Shown piece after piece: positions 56,083 through 64,000 of a DNA stretch of 64,000 nt; the stretch's first letter is position 1, and every line of letters starts with the position of its first letter. Origin of the DNA: Paraburkholderia sp. UYCP14C (lineage in GTDB: Bacteria > Pseudomonadota > Gammaproteobacteria > Burkholderiales > Burkholderiaceae); the NCBI RefSeq assembly GCF_004197395.1, contig NZ_SELS01000007.1, positions 1 to 64,000 on the forward strand, given 5' to 3'. The notes below the pieces were generated by a model. It was given only the letters and a program-made list of their open reading frames with translations. It made no database searches and was not told the DNA's origin. The position numbers and the translations under genes were made by a program.

Positions 56083-57098
56083 TCCTCATGACGACCACGG
56101 GGCGCGCTCCTCAAGAGCTGCGCCGCGCGGATGCTGAAGCCGTCTCACCGTCGCCCCCTGCTTTGAGCCGATCGGGACGATGCTGCAACTCGTCGCTACT
56201 TCGAAGAATTTATTGATCAAAACGGCACACCTGATGCCATTACCATGGACAAAACCAGAACTGAGTCTGCCGTCTTCCATGCCGTCACCGCTAAGCGGGA
56301 AAAACTCACTTAGGTACGTCGGGTCGAGTACCCAGACAACATCGATGAACACGTCCATCGAGCGGTCAAACGCCGAACCGGTCGGCGATGGGTTTCAAGG
56401 ACTTTCGTTGCGCTCGCGACGTTCGGTCCGACACTGAACTCGGCCCGATACAAACCAGGGTTTAACGCGCCACTCTCCATGCTGCAAATCAGACCTGTGT
56501 CGTACCTCTTCTTCGTCTTCAGAAAAGAGATCGTACTGGTTTGCACGTATCTGGATTTCATTGCCGATGGTGCCGGCCGCGCCGCCACCATCGGTCTGGT
56601 TACGCCGGAGCGAAAATTCGATGACGCGCTCACGAAGGAACAACGTATTTCGGGCATTTCCAAGCCGGTGGATCTCCAGTACCCAAAAGTGTGAGTACTG
56701 GTCGATCGCCATGTACCGGACGCACCGCGAGCAATCTTCGTCGTGTCTCTCTGGACGCGGTCTCCAGCCACCAGGGCCACAGCCTTTCCGTTGCGCCGGC
56801 CACCTGAATCGAATCAATGGCTTTACAGCCGCTTTGCACGATGTCTTGTGTTTGGCCGCGAGGACGGTTCTCGTTGCTCGAGCAGTCGACGTTCAGCCTG
56901 GATCCGCGCGACGCGCTGCAGGTCCCCGCGGCGCCCCGGCAAACTATCTCCCGTGCGCTCCCGGTGTCTCGAGCCTGTTCGTCTGGGCGCGCCGCGCAGG
57001 CTTCTGGCCGTCAATCAGGCCGAGGGACTTCGTCTGCGCGTAAGCGCAGACTTCTTCGTACGTCGATACCTATCGCCCCATTCCAAGTAGTGCTTTCA
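56083..57098. other. Degenerate region without an intact gene
   Basis: About 1 kb of lower-GC sequence with short protein-like pieces in several frames. On the minus strand, VWVLDPTYLSEFFPL (~56320) and LRRNQTDGGGAAGTIGNEIQ (~56600) look like parts of coding sequence, but each is broken by stops or frame changes. It may be remains of the missing sensor part or of an unrelated lost gene. Confidence 0.5.
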
Positions 57099-57124
57099 CA
57101 TATATCGTAAAATTACGATATATG
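57099..57124. promoter_or_regulatory. Perfect ArsR-type operator palindrome
   Basis: Arms CATATATCGTAA (57099-57110) and TTACGATATATG (57113-57124) are perfect over 12 bases with a two-base AA centre. It is A/T-rich, like operators of ArsR/SmtB regulators, and lies 74 bases upstream of the ArsR-family gene start. It very likely controls that gene and the reductase behind it. Confidence 0.8.
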
Positions 57125-57198
57125 ATTCGTTCTGTAGCGATGCATGTCGCGCACGCCATGCGGCGTGCCGGTTGCCGAATCACCCGAAAACCATCCAC

Positions 57199-57501
57199 AT
57201 GACGCCTGATTTCGACGCGATCCATAAAGCGCTGGCCAACCCGGTCCGTCGGGAGATTCTCGGCTGGCTGCGCGAGCCGCAAGCGCATTTCGCCGATCAG
57301 GAGTTGCCGCTTGACCACGGTGTGTGCGCGGGCAAGATCGACGCGCGCTGCGGTCTGTCGCAGTCCACCGTTTCGGCGCACCTCGCCGCGCTGCAGCGCG
57401 CGGGGCTCGTCACGTCGAAACGGGTCGGTCAATGGGTGTTTTTCAAACGCAACGAGCCGGTCATTCAGGCGTTCCTCGAATACATGAACGCCAAGCTCTG
57501 A
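57199..57501 (+). CDS. ArsR-family winged-helix regulator
   Basis: About 100 residues. The core KALANPVRREILGWL ... GLSQSTVSAHLAALQRAGLVTSKRVGQWVFFKRNE is the ArsR fold. There is no CxC metal motif in the recognition helix; a single Cys lies in DHGVCAGK and another in DARCGLS, which could sense reactive electrophiles. It is followed after 83 bases by an Old Yellow Enzyme. I start at the ATG of MTPDFDAI; a TTG nine codons earlier is possible. Confidence 0.87.
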   Translation: MTPDFDAIHKALANPVRREILGWLREPQAHFADQELPLDHGVCAGKIDARCGLSQSTVSAHLAALQRAGLVTSKRVGQWVFFKRNEPVIQAFLEYMNAKL

Positions 57502-57584
57502 GCGCCGCATTCGCATCGCCGCGCTTCCTTTTTCACGCAGTTTTTTGAGGCTCGGGCCCTGCCCGCCGCCAAAGGTGAACTCTC

Positions 57585-58643
57585 ATGCCGACTCTTTTCG
57601 ATCCGCTGCAAATTGGCGATATCACGCTGCCGAACCGCATCATCATGGCGCCGCTCACCCGTCAGCGCGCCGAGGAAATTCGTGTGCCGAACGCGTTGAT
57701 GGCGCGCTATTACGCCGAACGCGCGAGCGCCGGCCTGATCCTCAGCGAAGCGACGTCGGTCACGCCGCAAGGCGTCGGCTACGCCGAAACGCCGGGCATC
57801 TGGTCGCAGGAGCAGGTCGAAGGCTGGAAGCTCGTCACGCAGGCCGTGCACGACGCGGGCGGCAAGATTTTCCTGCAACTGTGGCACGTCGGCCGTATTT
57901 CCGATCCGGTGTTCCTGAACGGCGAGTTGCCGGTCGCGCCGAGCGCGATCGCGGCGGGTGGTCATGTGAGCCTCATGCGTCCCGAGCGTCCGTTCGTGAC
58001 GCCGCGCGCGCTCGAGCTCGATGAAATCGCCGGCGTCGTCGAAGCATTCCGCAAGGGCGCGGAAAACGCCAAGGCCGCAGGTTTCGATGGCGTCGAAGTG
58101 CACGGCGCGAACGGCTATCTGCTCGACCAGTTCCTGCAGGACAGCACCAACAAGCGCACCGATGCCTACGGCGGCCCGATCGAAAACCGCGCCCGCCTGC
58201 TGCTCGAAGTCACCGACGCGTGCATCGGCGTGTGGGGCGCGAACCGCGTCGGCGTGCATCTCGCGCCGCGCCGCGACGCGCACACGATGGGCGATTCCGA
58301 TCCGGCCGCAACGTTCGGCTATGTCGCGCGTGAGCTCGGCAAGCGCAAGATCGCGTTTATCGCGGCACGTGAAGCGCTCGGCGACGACCGCCTCGGCCCG
58401 CAACTGAAGCAGGCGTTCGGCGGCCCGTACATCGCGAACGAAAAGTTCACCAAGGAATCCGCGCAGCATGTGCTCGACGCGGGCGAAGCGGATGCGGTGG
58501 CCTGGGGTCAGCTGTACATCGCGAATCCGGATCTGGTGCGCCGCTTCGCTGAAGATGCGCCGCTGAACAAGCCGGTTCCGGCGACGTACTATGCGCGCGG
58601 CGAAGTCGGCTACACCGACTATCCGGCACTGGAAACGGTGTAA
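57585..58643 (+). CDS. nemA: Old Yellow Enzyme-type alkene reductase
   Basis: 352 residues, the usual NemA/OYE length. TIM-barrel with LFDPLQIGDITLPNRIIMAPLTR, the active-site GFDGVEVHGANGYLLDQFLQ and the flavin/substrate pair region LWHVGRISDP. It uses FMN and NADPH to reduce activated C=C bonds (N-ethylmaleimide, enones) and nitro-esters. It follows the ArsR-family gene, suggesting induction by electrophiles. The name nemA is by similarity; other OYE members have near-identical motifs. Confidence 0.85.
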   Translation: MPTLFDPLQIGDITLPNRIIMAPLTRQRAEEIRVPNALMARYYAERASAGLILSEATSVTPQGVGYAETPGIWSQEQVEGWKLVTQAVHDAGGKIFLQLWHVGRISDPVFLNGELPVAPSAIAAGGHVSLMRPERPFVTPRALELDEIAGVVEAFRKGAENAKAAGFDGVEVHGANGYLLDQFLQDSTNKRTDAYGGPIENRARLLLEVTDACIGVWGANRVGVHLAPRRDAHTMGDSDPAATFGYVARELGKRKIAFIAAREALGDDRLGPQLKQAFGGPYIANEKFTKESAQHVLDAGEADAVAWGQLYIANPDLVRRFAEDAPLNKPVPATYYARGEVGYTDYPALETV

Positions 58644-58684
58644 CCGGTAGTGACAGCGGGCTCTGGTCCGCTGTGTGAAATGAC

Positions 58685-58730
58685 AAAGCGGCGGGCATGA
58701 CTGAATTTTCAGCCACGCCCGCCGCTTTTT
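58685..58730. terminator. Bidirectional terminator between nemA and the GNAT gene
   Basis: Arms AAAGCGGCGGGC (58685-58696) and GCCCGCCGCTTT (58717-58728), with T5 following on the plus strand and A3 flanking on the other. The 20-base loop forms a further short pairing. It serves both convergent genes. Confidence 0.88.
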
Positions 58731-58735
58731 GCGCG

Positions 58736-59263
58736 CTAGACGAGCTCGCGCCGCATGAACACCCGTTTCGATTCATCGAGCCCGCGCGCGATATGCGCAT
58801 CGCGCCGCGCGAGTAACGCCTCGTCGAGTTCCGGTGTATCGAGGTCGCGAAACCCAAGCTGCCGGTAATACGGCGCGTTCCACGGCACGTCGCGATACGT
58901 CGACAGCACGAGCTGCGTCAATTGTCGTGCACGCGCGATTCTCGCGACCTCCTCGATCAATGCCGCACCGATGCGCCTTCCCGCGCGCGACGTCAGCACA
59001 TCGAGTTCCTGAACGTAGATGCGCGTCGGCTGCGGCTCGAACATCACGAAGCCCGCGCAAATCGCGTCTTGGTCGATAGCGACGATGATCTCGCGCGCTT
59101 CGATCTTGCGCTCGACGACCTCGCGCGCCATCGGCGGCGCGTCGGCAATCCCGGTCATGCCGACGCTGACGAAACGCAGGCCCGCTTCGAATTCGATTGC
59201 ACGAATCGTTTCGGCTTCGTGCGGCGCGGCAAAACGGAAGGTGATGGCAGAGTCGTGCGACAT
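58736..59263 (-). CDS. GNAT-family N-acetyltransferase
   Basis: 175 residues. The coenzyme A site appears as VLTSRAGRRIGAALIEEVARIARA (the R/Q-x-x-G-x-G/A segment). QLGFRDLDTPELDEALLARR is common at the end of small-molecule acetyltransferases. The substrate is not known. I start at the ATG of MSHDSAITFRFA; the upstream 19 residues are not protein-like. Confidence 0.83.
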   Translation of the reverse strand: MSHDSAITFRFAAPHEAETIRAIEFEAGLRFVSVGMTGIADAPPMAREVVERKIEAREIIVAIDQDAICAGFVMFEPQPTRIYVQELDVLTSRAGRRIGAALIEEVARIARARQLTQLVLSTYRDVPWNAPYYRQLGFRDLDTPELDEALLARRDAHIARGLDESKRVFMRRELV

Positions 59264-59414
59264 GGCGTTGCATCTGGTGAAGACTGCCCGAGTTTGACAT
59301 CGGCGCCGCAACATCGACAAGCGTCAAACGACATAAACTCGCGCGAACGCCCCGCACGCACGCTCGCCGGACTACACTCATCACATCCGAACGCCAACTG
59401 GGGCCCGTGCCAAG

Positions 59415-60062
59415 ATGAACCTGATGAATGTGCTGCAGATCGCGCTGCACCTCGACCAGCACCTGAGCGCGCTGATCGTGCAATTCGGCACGGCAATCTA
59501 CGCACTGCTGTTCGTCGTCGTGTTCGTCGAATACGGCTTTCTGCCGCTGTTCTTCCTGCCCGGCGATCCGCTGATCTTCATCTGCGGCGCGCTCGCGGCC
59601 ACCGGCGAATTGAACGTGTGGATCGTCGCGCCGGTGCTGTTCGTCGCGACGGTGGGCGGCAGCATCGTCGGGTACGCGATCGGCCACGCGGTCGGCGACA
59701 AGGTCTACACCCGCAATTACTACTGGCTCAACCGCGACGCGCTGCGTCGAGCCCACGCGTTCAGCGAGACCCGCGGCCGCCTGACCTTCCTGCTGTCACC
59801 GTTCATCGCCGTGGTGCGCACGTTCGCGCCGTTCGCCGCAGGCGTGTCGCGCATGACCTTCTCACGCTTCGTCGCGTTCGTCACCGCGGGCGCCGCGCTG
59901 TGGGTGGTCTCGCTGATCGCGGCCGGCTATCTGTTCGGCAACGTGCCGGTGGTCCGCGAGCATCTGAGTTCGCTGGTGTTGCTGGGCCTCGCGCTGGGCG
60001 GAGCGATGCTGGTCGGCGGAGCGGTATGGCGCTTTTTCAACCGGCGCATGCGGGCGCGTTGA
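59415..60062 (+). CDS. DedA-family membrane protein
   Basis: 215 residues with about five membrane segments and the DedA marks FLPGDPLIFICGAL, GHAVGDKVYTRNYYWLNRD and SPFIAVVRTFAPFAAGVSRM. DedA proteins are undecaprenyl-phosphate or phospholipid translocases. Single gene upstream of the MarR group on the same strand. It ends with a short basic C-terminus. Confidence 0.88.
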   Translation: MNLMNVLQIALHLDQHLSALIVQFGTAIYALLFVVVFVEYGFLPLFFLPGDPLIFICGALAATGELNVWIVAPVLFVATVGGSIVGYAIGHAVGDKVYTRNYYWLNRDALRRAHAFSETRGRLTFLLSPFIAVVRTFAPFAAGVSRMTFSRFVAFVTAGAALWVVSLIAAGYLFGNVPVVREHLSSLVLLGLALGGAMLVGGAVWRFFNRRMRAR

Positions 60063-60129
60063 GGGCATCGTGGCGACGCCCCGGCGCACGGCCTCCCGCC
60101 ACCTCAAAACTTGACCCGGGCAAGATACG

Positions 60130-60140
60130 AAGGTAACCTT
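60130..60140. promoter_or_regulatory. Candidate MarR-type operator
   Basis: AAGGT-A-ACCTT, a perfect odd palindrome (60130-60140), about 40 bases before the MarR gene start; GAAACCTTC follows at 60146-60154 and may be a half-site. The position and symmetry suit autoregulation. Confidence 0.5.
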
Positions 60141-60182
60141 ATCAGGAAACCTTCACATCATGTCATCGCGCGAGCTCATCGC

Positions 60183-60635
60183 ATGAGCAAATCCCCTCCC
60201 CAGGTTACGCCGGAAGAACTTCATACGCTGGCCGAAGATCTGCGCGTGCTGGCGGGCAAGCTGCGCCGGCGTCTGCGCGAAGAGTCGCATGTCGGCGACT
60301 TCACGCCGTCGCAGGTGCAGGTGCTGAACTTGCTGGAACGCGAAGGCCCGGCCACGGTCACCACGCTCGCGCGCGCTCACGGCATGCGTCCGCAATCGAT
60401 GGGAGAAACGCTCGCGGTATTGAAAGCCGCGGGGCTCGTCAGCGGCGCGCCCGACCCTAATGATGGACGGCAGACGGTTCTGTCGCTGACACCGTCCTTT
60501 CGCAAGAAGGTCAAGGCAAGCCGCGCGGCACGCGAAGACTGGCTGTACCGCACGATTCAAACGGACTTCACGGCAGCCGAACAGCAACAACTCGCGACGG
60601 GCGTCGATCTGCTGAAACGCCTCGTCGATCTGTAA
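60183..60635 (+). CDS. MarR-family regulator
   Basis: 150 residues. Winged helix with LNLLEREGPATVTTLARAHGMRPQSMGETLAVLKAAGLVSGAPDPNDGRQTVLSLT, the MarR wing with the DPNDGRQ turn. It starts 45 bases upstream of the isochorismatase-like gene on the same strand and probably represses that gene and the MFS exporter behind it. Ligand not known. Confidence 0.9.
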   Translation: MSKSPPQVTPEELHTLAEDLRVLAGKLRRRLREESHVGDFTPSQVQVLNLLEREGPATVTTLARAHGMRPQSMGETLAVLKAAGLVSGAPDPNDGRQTVLSLTPSFRKKVKASRAAREDWLYRTIQTDFTAAEQQQLATGVDLLKRLVDL

Positions 60636-60680
60636 CTCGCGATTCGCGCACACGCGTCTCGCCACTCCCAGGAGCACTCC

Positions 60681-61247
60681 ATGGCACTCACCACCCTCGA
60701 CGCCAAGACCGCACTGATCGTCGTCGATCTGCAGCGCGGCATCGTCGCGCTGCCCACCGCCCCCCACCCGGCTGGCGAAATCGTCGAACGCTCGGTTAAG
60801 CTGCTCGACGCATTCCGCCGCCACGGCCTGCCCATCGTGCTCGTGAACGTTACCGCCGGCGCACCGGGCCGCACCGACCAGGGTCGCCACTCCGCCGACT
60901 TCCCGGCCGGCTTCGCCGATCTGCTGCCTGAACTGAAGCAGCAGCCGTCGGACCATCTGGTCACGAAGCGCACGTGGGGCGCCTTCACGAACACCAATCT
61001 GGCCGAGCATCTGCAGCAGCAAGGCGTCACGCAAGTGGTGCTCGTCGGGATCGCGACCAGCATCGGTGTCGAATCGACCGCGCGCTTCGCGAACGAGGCG
61101 GGCCTGCACGTCACGCTCGTCGTCGACGCGATGACCGACCTGAACGCCGACGCGCACACCAATAGCATCACGCGCATCTTCCCGCGCCTGGGCGAAACCG
61201 GCACGACGCAGGAAGTGCTCGATCTGCTCGAAAGCTCGCGCGCTTAA
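60681..61247 (+). CDS. Isochorismatase-superfamily hydrolase
   Basis: 188 residues. The catalytic Asp (IVVDLQRG) and Lys (VTKRTWGAF) are present. In cysteine-hydrolase members the nucleophile Cys follows a T-x-x pattern; here the segment reads GIATSIGVESTAR, with Gly at that place, as in true isochorismatases such as PhzD. It may therefore be a hydrolase of that non-cysteine type. It is 64 bases upstream of the MFS gene. Confidence 0.85.
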   Translation: MALTTLDAKTALIVVDLQRGIVALPTAPHPAGEIVERSVKLLDAFRRHGLPIVLVNVTAGAPGRTDQGRHSADFPAGFADLLPELKQQPSDHLVTKRTWGAFTNTNLAEHLQQQGVTQVVLVGIATSIGVESTARFANEAGLHVTLVVDAMTDLNADAHTNSITRIFPRLGETGTTQEVLDLLESSRA

Positions 61248-61311
61248 AGACTTGATTGAAGCGAGCCCTTGCCCGCATGCGGCCCACCCCCGCGTTGAGG
61301 AAACCCCTGCC

Positions 61312-62658
61312 GTGAGCACCACGTTCCGTTCGCTGCGCATATTCAACTACCGTGTCTGGGCGAGCGGCGCGATCGTCTCGAACATCGGCACGTGGATGCA
61401 GCGCACGGCGCAGGACTGGCTCGTGCTCACCGAGCTTACGCATCACAACGCGACGGCGGTGGGCATCGTGATGTCACTGCAGTTCGGGCCGCAGATGCTG
61501 TTGCTGCCGCTCACCGGCTATGCGGCCGATCACTTCGACCGCCGCAAGCTGCTGTTCGCGACCCAGGCGGCGATGGGCACGCTGGCGCTCGCACTCGGTC
61601 TGCTCACGGTCACGGGCCTCGTGAAGCTATGGCAGGTCTACGTGTTCGCGGGACTGCTCGGCTGCGTGACCGCGTTCGATTCCCCGGCGCGCCAGACCTT
61701 CGTATCCGACCTCGTCGGCGAGCGCGATCTCGCGAATGCGGTCGGCCTCAACTCCACGTCGTTCAATGCCGCGCGCATGCTCGGGCCGGCGGTCGCGGGT
61801 CTGCTGATCGCATCGGTGGGCACCGGCTGGGTATTTCTGATCAACGCGCTGTCGTTCGTCGCGGTGCTCGGCGCGCTGCGCATGCTGCGGCTCGACCAGT
61901 TGCATATCAAGCCGCGCAACGTGCGCTCGCGCGGCAGCTTCGTCGAAGGCTTCAAATATGTGTGGACGCGCCCCGATCTGAAGGCGGCGCTCCTGATGCT
62001 GTTCCTGATCGGCACCTTCGGCCTGAACTTCCCGATCTTCATCTCGACGATGTCCGTCACCGCGTTCCGTGCCGGCGCCAGCGAATATGGCGTGCTGAGT
62101 TCCACGATGGCGATCGGTTCCGTCACCGGCGCGCTGCTCGCCGCGCGCCGCGCGCGGCCCACCATGGGGCTGCTGCTCGGCGCCGGCGCGATGTTCGGCG
62201 TCGGCTGCACGGCGGCCGCGTTGATGCCGAACTACGTGCTGTTCGGCATCGTGCTGATCGCGATCGGCGTGTCGACGCAAACCTTCACCACCTCGACCAA
62301 TAGCCTCGTGCAACTGACCACCGAGCCCGCGATGCGCGGTCGCGTGATCGCGATCCTGCTCGCGATCGCGCTCGGCGGCACGCCGCTCGGCGCGCCGGTG
62401 GTCGGCTGGGTCGCCGACCGTTTCGGCCCGCGCTGGGCGCTCGGCGTCGGCGCGGCATCGGGCTTCGGCGCGGCGCTCGTTGGCCTCGTCTATCTGATGC
62501 GATACCGGGAACTGCGTTTCTATCGCGAAGGCTGGCGCCTGCGTTACAGCATCGAAGACCCGCAGCCGGTCACGGCCACGATCATTCCGGACTCGGTCAC
62601 GACGGTTCAGCGCAGCGCACTCGACGAGGCGGAAGAAGACACGGCTTCTAGCGTGTAA
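61312..62658 (+). CDS. MFS exporter (EntS-like MFS_3 group)
   Basis: About 448 residues and twelve helices. MFS_3 hallmarks are FRSLRIFNYRVWASGAIVSNIGTWMQRTAQDWLVL and DSPARQTFVSDLVGERDLANAVGLNS. GYAADHFDRRKLL is motif A. Starts with GTG, with GAGGA about ten bases upstream. It follows the MarR-isochorismatase genes and probably exports a compound handled or sensed by them. It converges with the LysR gene. Confidence 0.86.
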   Translation: MSTTFRSLRIFNYRVWASGAIVSNIGTWMQRTAQDWLVLTELTHHNATAVGIVMSLQFGPQMLLLPLTGYAADHFDRRKLLFATQAAMGTLALALGLLTVTGLVKLWQVYVFAGLLGCVTAFDSPARQTFVSDLVGERDLANAVGLNSTSFNAARMLGPAVAGLLIASVGTGWVFLINALSFVAVLGALRMLRLDQLHIKPRNVRSRGSFVEGFKYVWTRPDLKAALLMLFLIGTFGLNFPIFISTMSVTAFRAGASEYGVLSSTMAIGSVTGALLAARRARPTMGLLLGAGAMFGVGCTAAALMPNYVLFGIVLIAIGVSTQTFTTSTNSLVQLTTEPAMRGRVIAILLAIALGGTPLGAPVVGWVADRFGPRWALGVGAASGFGAALVGLVYLMRYRELRFYREGWRLRYSIEDPQPVTATIIPDSVTTVQRSALDEAEEDTASSV

Positions 62659-62698
62659 AAGCGCAGGCCTGTGAGCGCCAAGCGGAGGCTCGCACCGC

Positions 62699-63655
62699 TC
62701 AGAGTCCGCCCACGCCGCGCGTCACCAGCGCATACGGCCCGCGCGTCAGCTGCTCCCTGAGAAACTCGATGCACACCTGAATCCGTGCCGACGACGACAG
62801 GCGCTCGGCCGTCACCGCCCACACATCGGCGGATTGCTGATAGTCGGGCAGCACGCGCACCAGTTCGCCCGCGCGCAGGCTCTCGGCCACGTCCCAGATC
62901 GACACCATCACGATCCCGTAACCTTCCTTCGCCCACTGCACGACGATGTCGCTCAGATTCGACGCGACCGTGCCCGTCACCTTCACGCTCCTTTCCCCCT
63001 GCGGCCCGCTCAGACGCCAGACCCCGAAGCGGTCGTCGCGGCCGCGAAACAGCAGGCAATCGTGGCCGGTCAGATCGTTGAGTTCGAGCGGCGCGCCGTG
63101 CCGCTCGACGTAAGCCGGCGACGCGCACAGAATGCGCGCGCTCTCCACCATCTTGTGGGCGATCAGATGCGGCTCCTGCACTTCGCCGACGCGCACGTCG
63201 ATATCGAAGTTCTCGCCGACGACATCCGCGCGCCGATCCAGCAGCTCGAGCCAGATTTCGAGGTTCGGGTGGCGCTCGCGCAGCATCGCGAGAATCGGCG
63301 ACACGTGCTTGCGGCCGAGCCGCAAACTCGTGCTGATGCGCAACAGACCGCTCAGCTCGGTGCGGCGATCGGCGAATGCGTCGGCCATCCCCTGCACGTC
63401 GTCGAGAATTTTTTGCGCCCACTGCAGGGCGGCTTCGCCGTCGCTCGTCACGCTGACGCGCCGCGTGGTGCGCTGGAACAGCTTCACGCCGAGGCCGGCT
63501 TCGAGCATGGCGATGCGCTTGCTTACATGCGACGGCGACAGCCCCATCTCCGTCGACGCCGCAACGAAGCTGCCGCGTCGCGCGATATGGCAGAACAGCT
63601 GCAAATCGCGCAGGAAGGACTCATTCGTGGCTGTGAGCGCATTCTGATTTTGCAT
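62699..63655 (-). CDS. LysR-family transcriptional regulator
   Basis: 318 residues. The N-terminal helix-turn-helix (LFCHIARRGSFVAASTEMGLSPSHVSKRIAMLEAGLGVKLFQRTTRRVSVT) is standard for the DsdC/CrgA-like subgroup, followed by the effector domain. It is divergent from a gene starting at 63941, which it probably regulates. Confidence 0.92.
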   Translation of the reverse strand: MQNQNALTATNESFLRDLQLFCHIARRGSFVAASTEMGLSPSHVSKRIAMLEAGLGVKLFQRTTRRVSVTSDGEAALQWAQKILDDVQGMADAFADRRTELSGLLRISTSLRLGRKHVSPILAMLRERHPNLEIWLELLDRRADVVGENFDIDVRVGEVQEPHLIAHKMVESARILCASPAYVERHGAPLELNDLTGHDCLLFRGRDDRFGVWRLSGPQGERSVKVTGTVASNLSDIVVQWAKEGYGIVMVSIWDVAESLRAGELVRVLPDYQQSADVWAVTAERLSSSARIQVCIEFLREQLTRGPYALVTRGVGGL

Positions 63656-63940
63656 CTGGACGCATTGTGTCGGCGCATAACGCTATTACCCTAGCTCCAA
63701 CGGATTGGTTGGGCAAGGTGCAGTCGTTTGGATGCCGGCTCGAATGCAATGCCCGGCACACTCAGGCCCGTGGTTAACCCGTAGTGCGCCGCAGCAACCG
63801 GCACGAGGCGCCGATTCAAGCCGTTATGCCGCACTGCGGCAACGAGACCAGGAAAATCCTGGCTTGCGCGGCGCCCGTTTAAAGGCGCCAATGACTCAGC
63901 CGTAGAAGCTGACAAAAACATTTCCAATTCAGGAGACGTC
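63656..63940. other. Divergent promoter region between the LysR gene and the next gene
   Basis: 285 bases with no gene. It should contain the LysR regulator's T-N11-A sites; TTGGTTGGGCAAGG near 63705 is a weak candidate. No strong palindrome was found. Confidence 0.4.
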
Positions 63941-64000
63941 ATGCAAACGAACGCATCGGCAAGCAGTGGGCATAGCTCGCAGGCTCGCAAGGCAACCGCC
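63941..64000 (+). CDS. Start of a gene cut by the window edge
   Basis: The ATG at 63941 follows AGGAGACGTC, a strong ribosome site, and the frame stays open to the end: it begins MQTNASASSGHSSQARKATA. The short Ser/Ala/Thr-rich start is typical of membrane transporters such as MFS drug exporters, but 20 residues do not allow a call. It is divergent from the LysR regulator. Confidence 0.6.
   Translation, partial: MQTNASASSGHSSQARKATA

Noticed and set aside
53863-57200. Insertion sequence or transposase as cause of the decay
   Set aside because: No transposase motifs, terminal repeats or target duplications could be seen.
63691-63990. Minus-strand open frame at the right end
   Set aside because: Overlaps the divergent promoter and the start of the next gene; no ribosome site or family features.

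Overview
The window looks like a chromosome segment of a Burkholderia-group betaproteobacterium, most likely Paraburkholderia. This rests on the high GC content with strong G/C bias at third codon positions, the Burkholderia-type porin, the phosphonate, polysaccharide and ring-hydroxylation loci, and an rRNA-operon-type promoter and leader at the left edge. No insertion sequence, integrase, CRISPR array or tRNA gene was found, and no database search was possible.

Layout. Bases 1-170 carry, on the minus strand, what appears to be the promoter and leader of an rRNA operon running out of the window. Bases 357-10101 form a phosphonate locus: an HD-domain protein of the PhnZ type, phosphonoacetaldehyde dehydrogenase (phnY), phosphonoacetate hydrolase (phnA), a GntR/FCD regulator, the 2-aminoethylphosphonate ABC transporter (phnS, phnT, phnU, phnV) and a DeoR-type regulator. 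From 10322 to 17141 come a degenerate UbiB-like protein, a DMT permease, an L,D-transpeptidase, nadE, a small coupled membrane/RRM pair and two small secreted proteins. Bases 17341-20644 hold an S10 carboxypeptidase-like gene and an S53 serine-carboxyl peptidase gene broken by a frameshift. From 20953 to 29042 are small housekeeping and membrane genes: DUF1993, YnfA, DUF1289, LysE with its AsnC regulator, OsmC, a DedA-PAP2-LssY fusion and an outer-membrane phospholipase A.

Bases 29343-33189 are the most striking part. An oxidoreductase resembling the acyl-ACP reductase / COG5322 family sits 16 bases upstream of a hybrid kinase whose membrane domain closely resembles the Vibrio CqsS quorum-sensing receptor. 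No CqsA-type synthase is present. This is a candidate undescribed cell-cell signalling pair.

Bases 33265-46493 are a Wzx/Wzy-type exopolysaccharide cluster: acyltransferase, galU, a Wzy-like protein, a Wzx flippase, a Wzc-like tyrosine kinase, a polysaccharide deacetylase, two glycosyltransferases, a priming sugar transferase and a secreted glycoside hydrolase. Wza and Wzb are not in the window. Bases 47124-53760 are a catabolic cluster: porin, MFS permease, ferredoxin-type reductase, short-chain dehydrogenase and Rieske oxygenase, with a divergent IclR regulator and a symmetric operator-like dyad over the promoter. Bases 53863-57100 hold a hybrid sensor kinase with a missing N-terminus and about 1.1 kb of apparently decayed sequence. 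The right end has an ArsR regulator with a perfect operator palindrome, an Old Yellow Enzyme reductase, a GNAT acetyltransferase, a DedA protein, a MarR-isochorismatase-MFS group, a LysR regulator and the start of a further gene.
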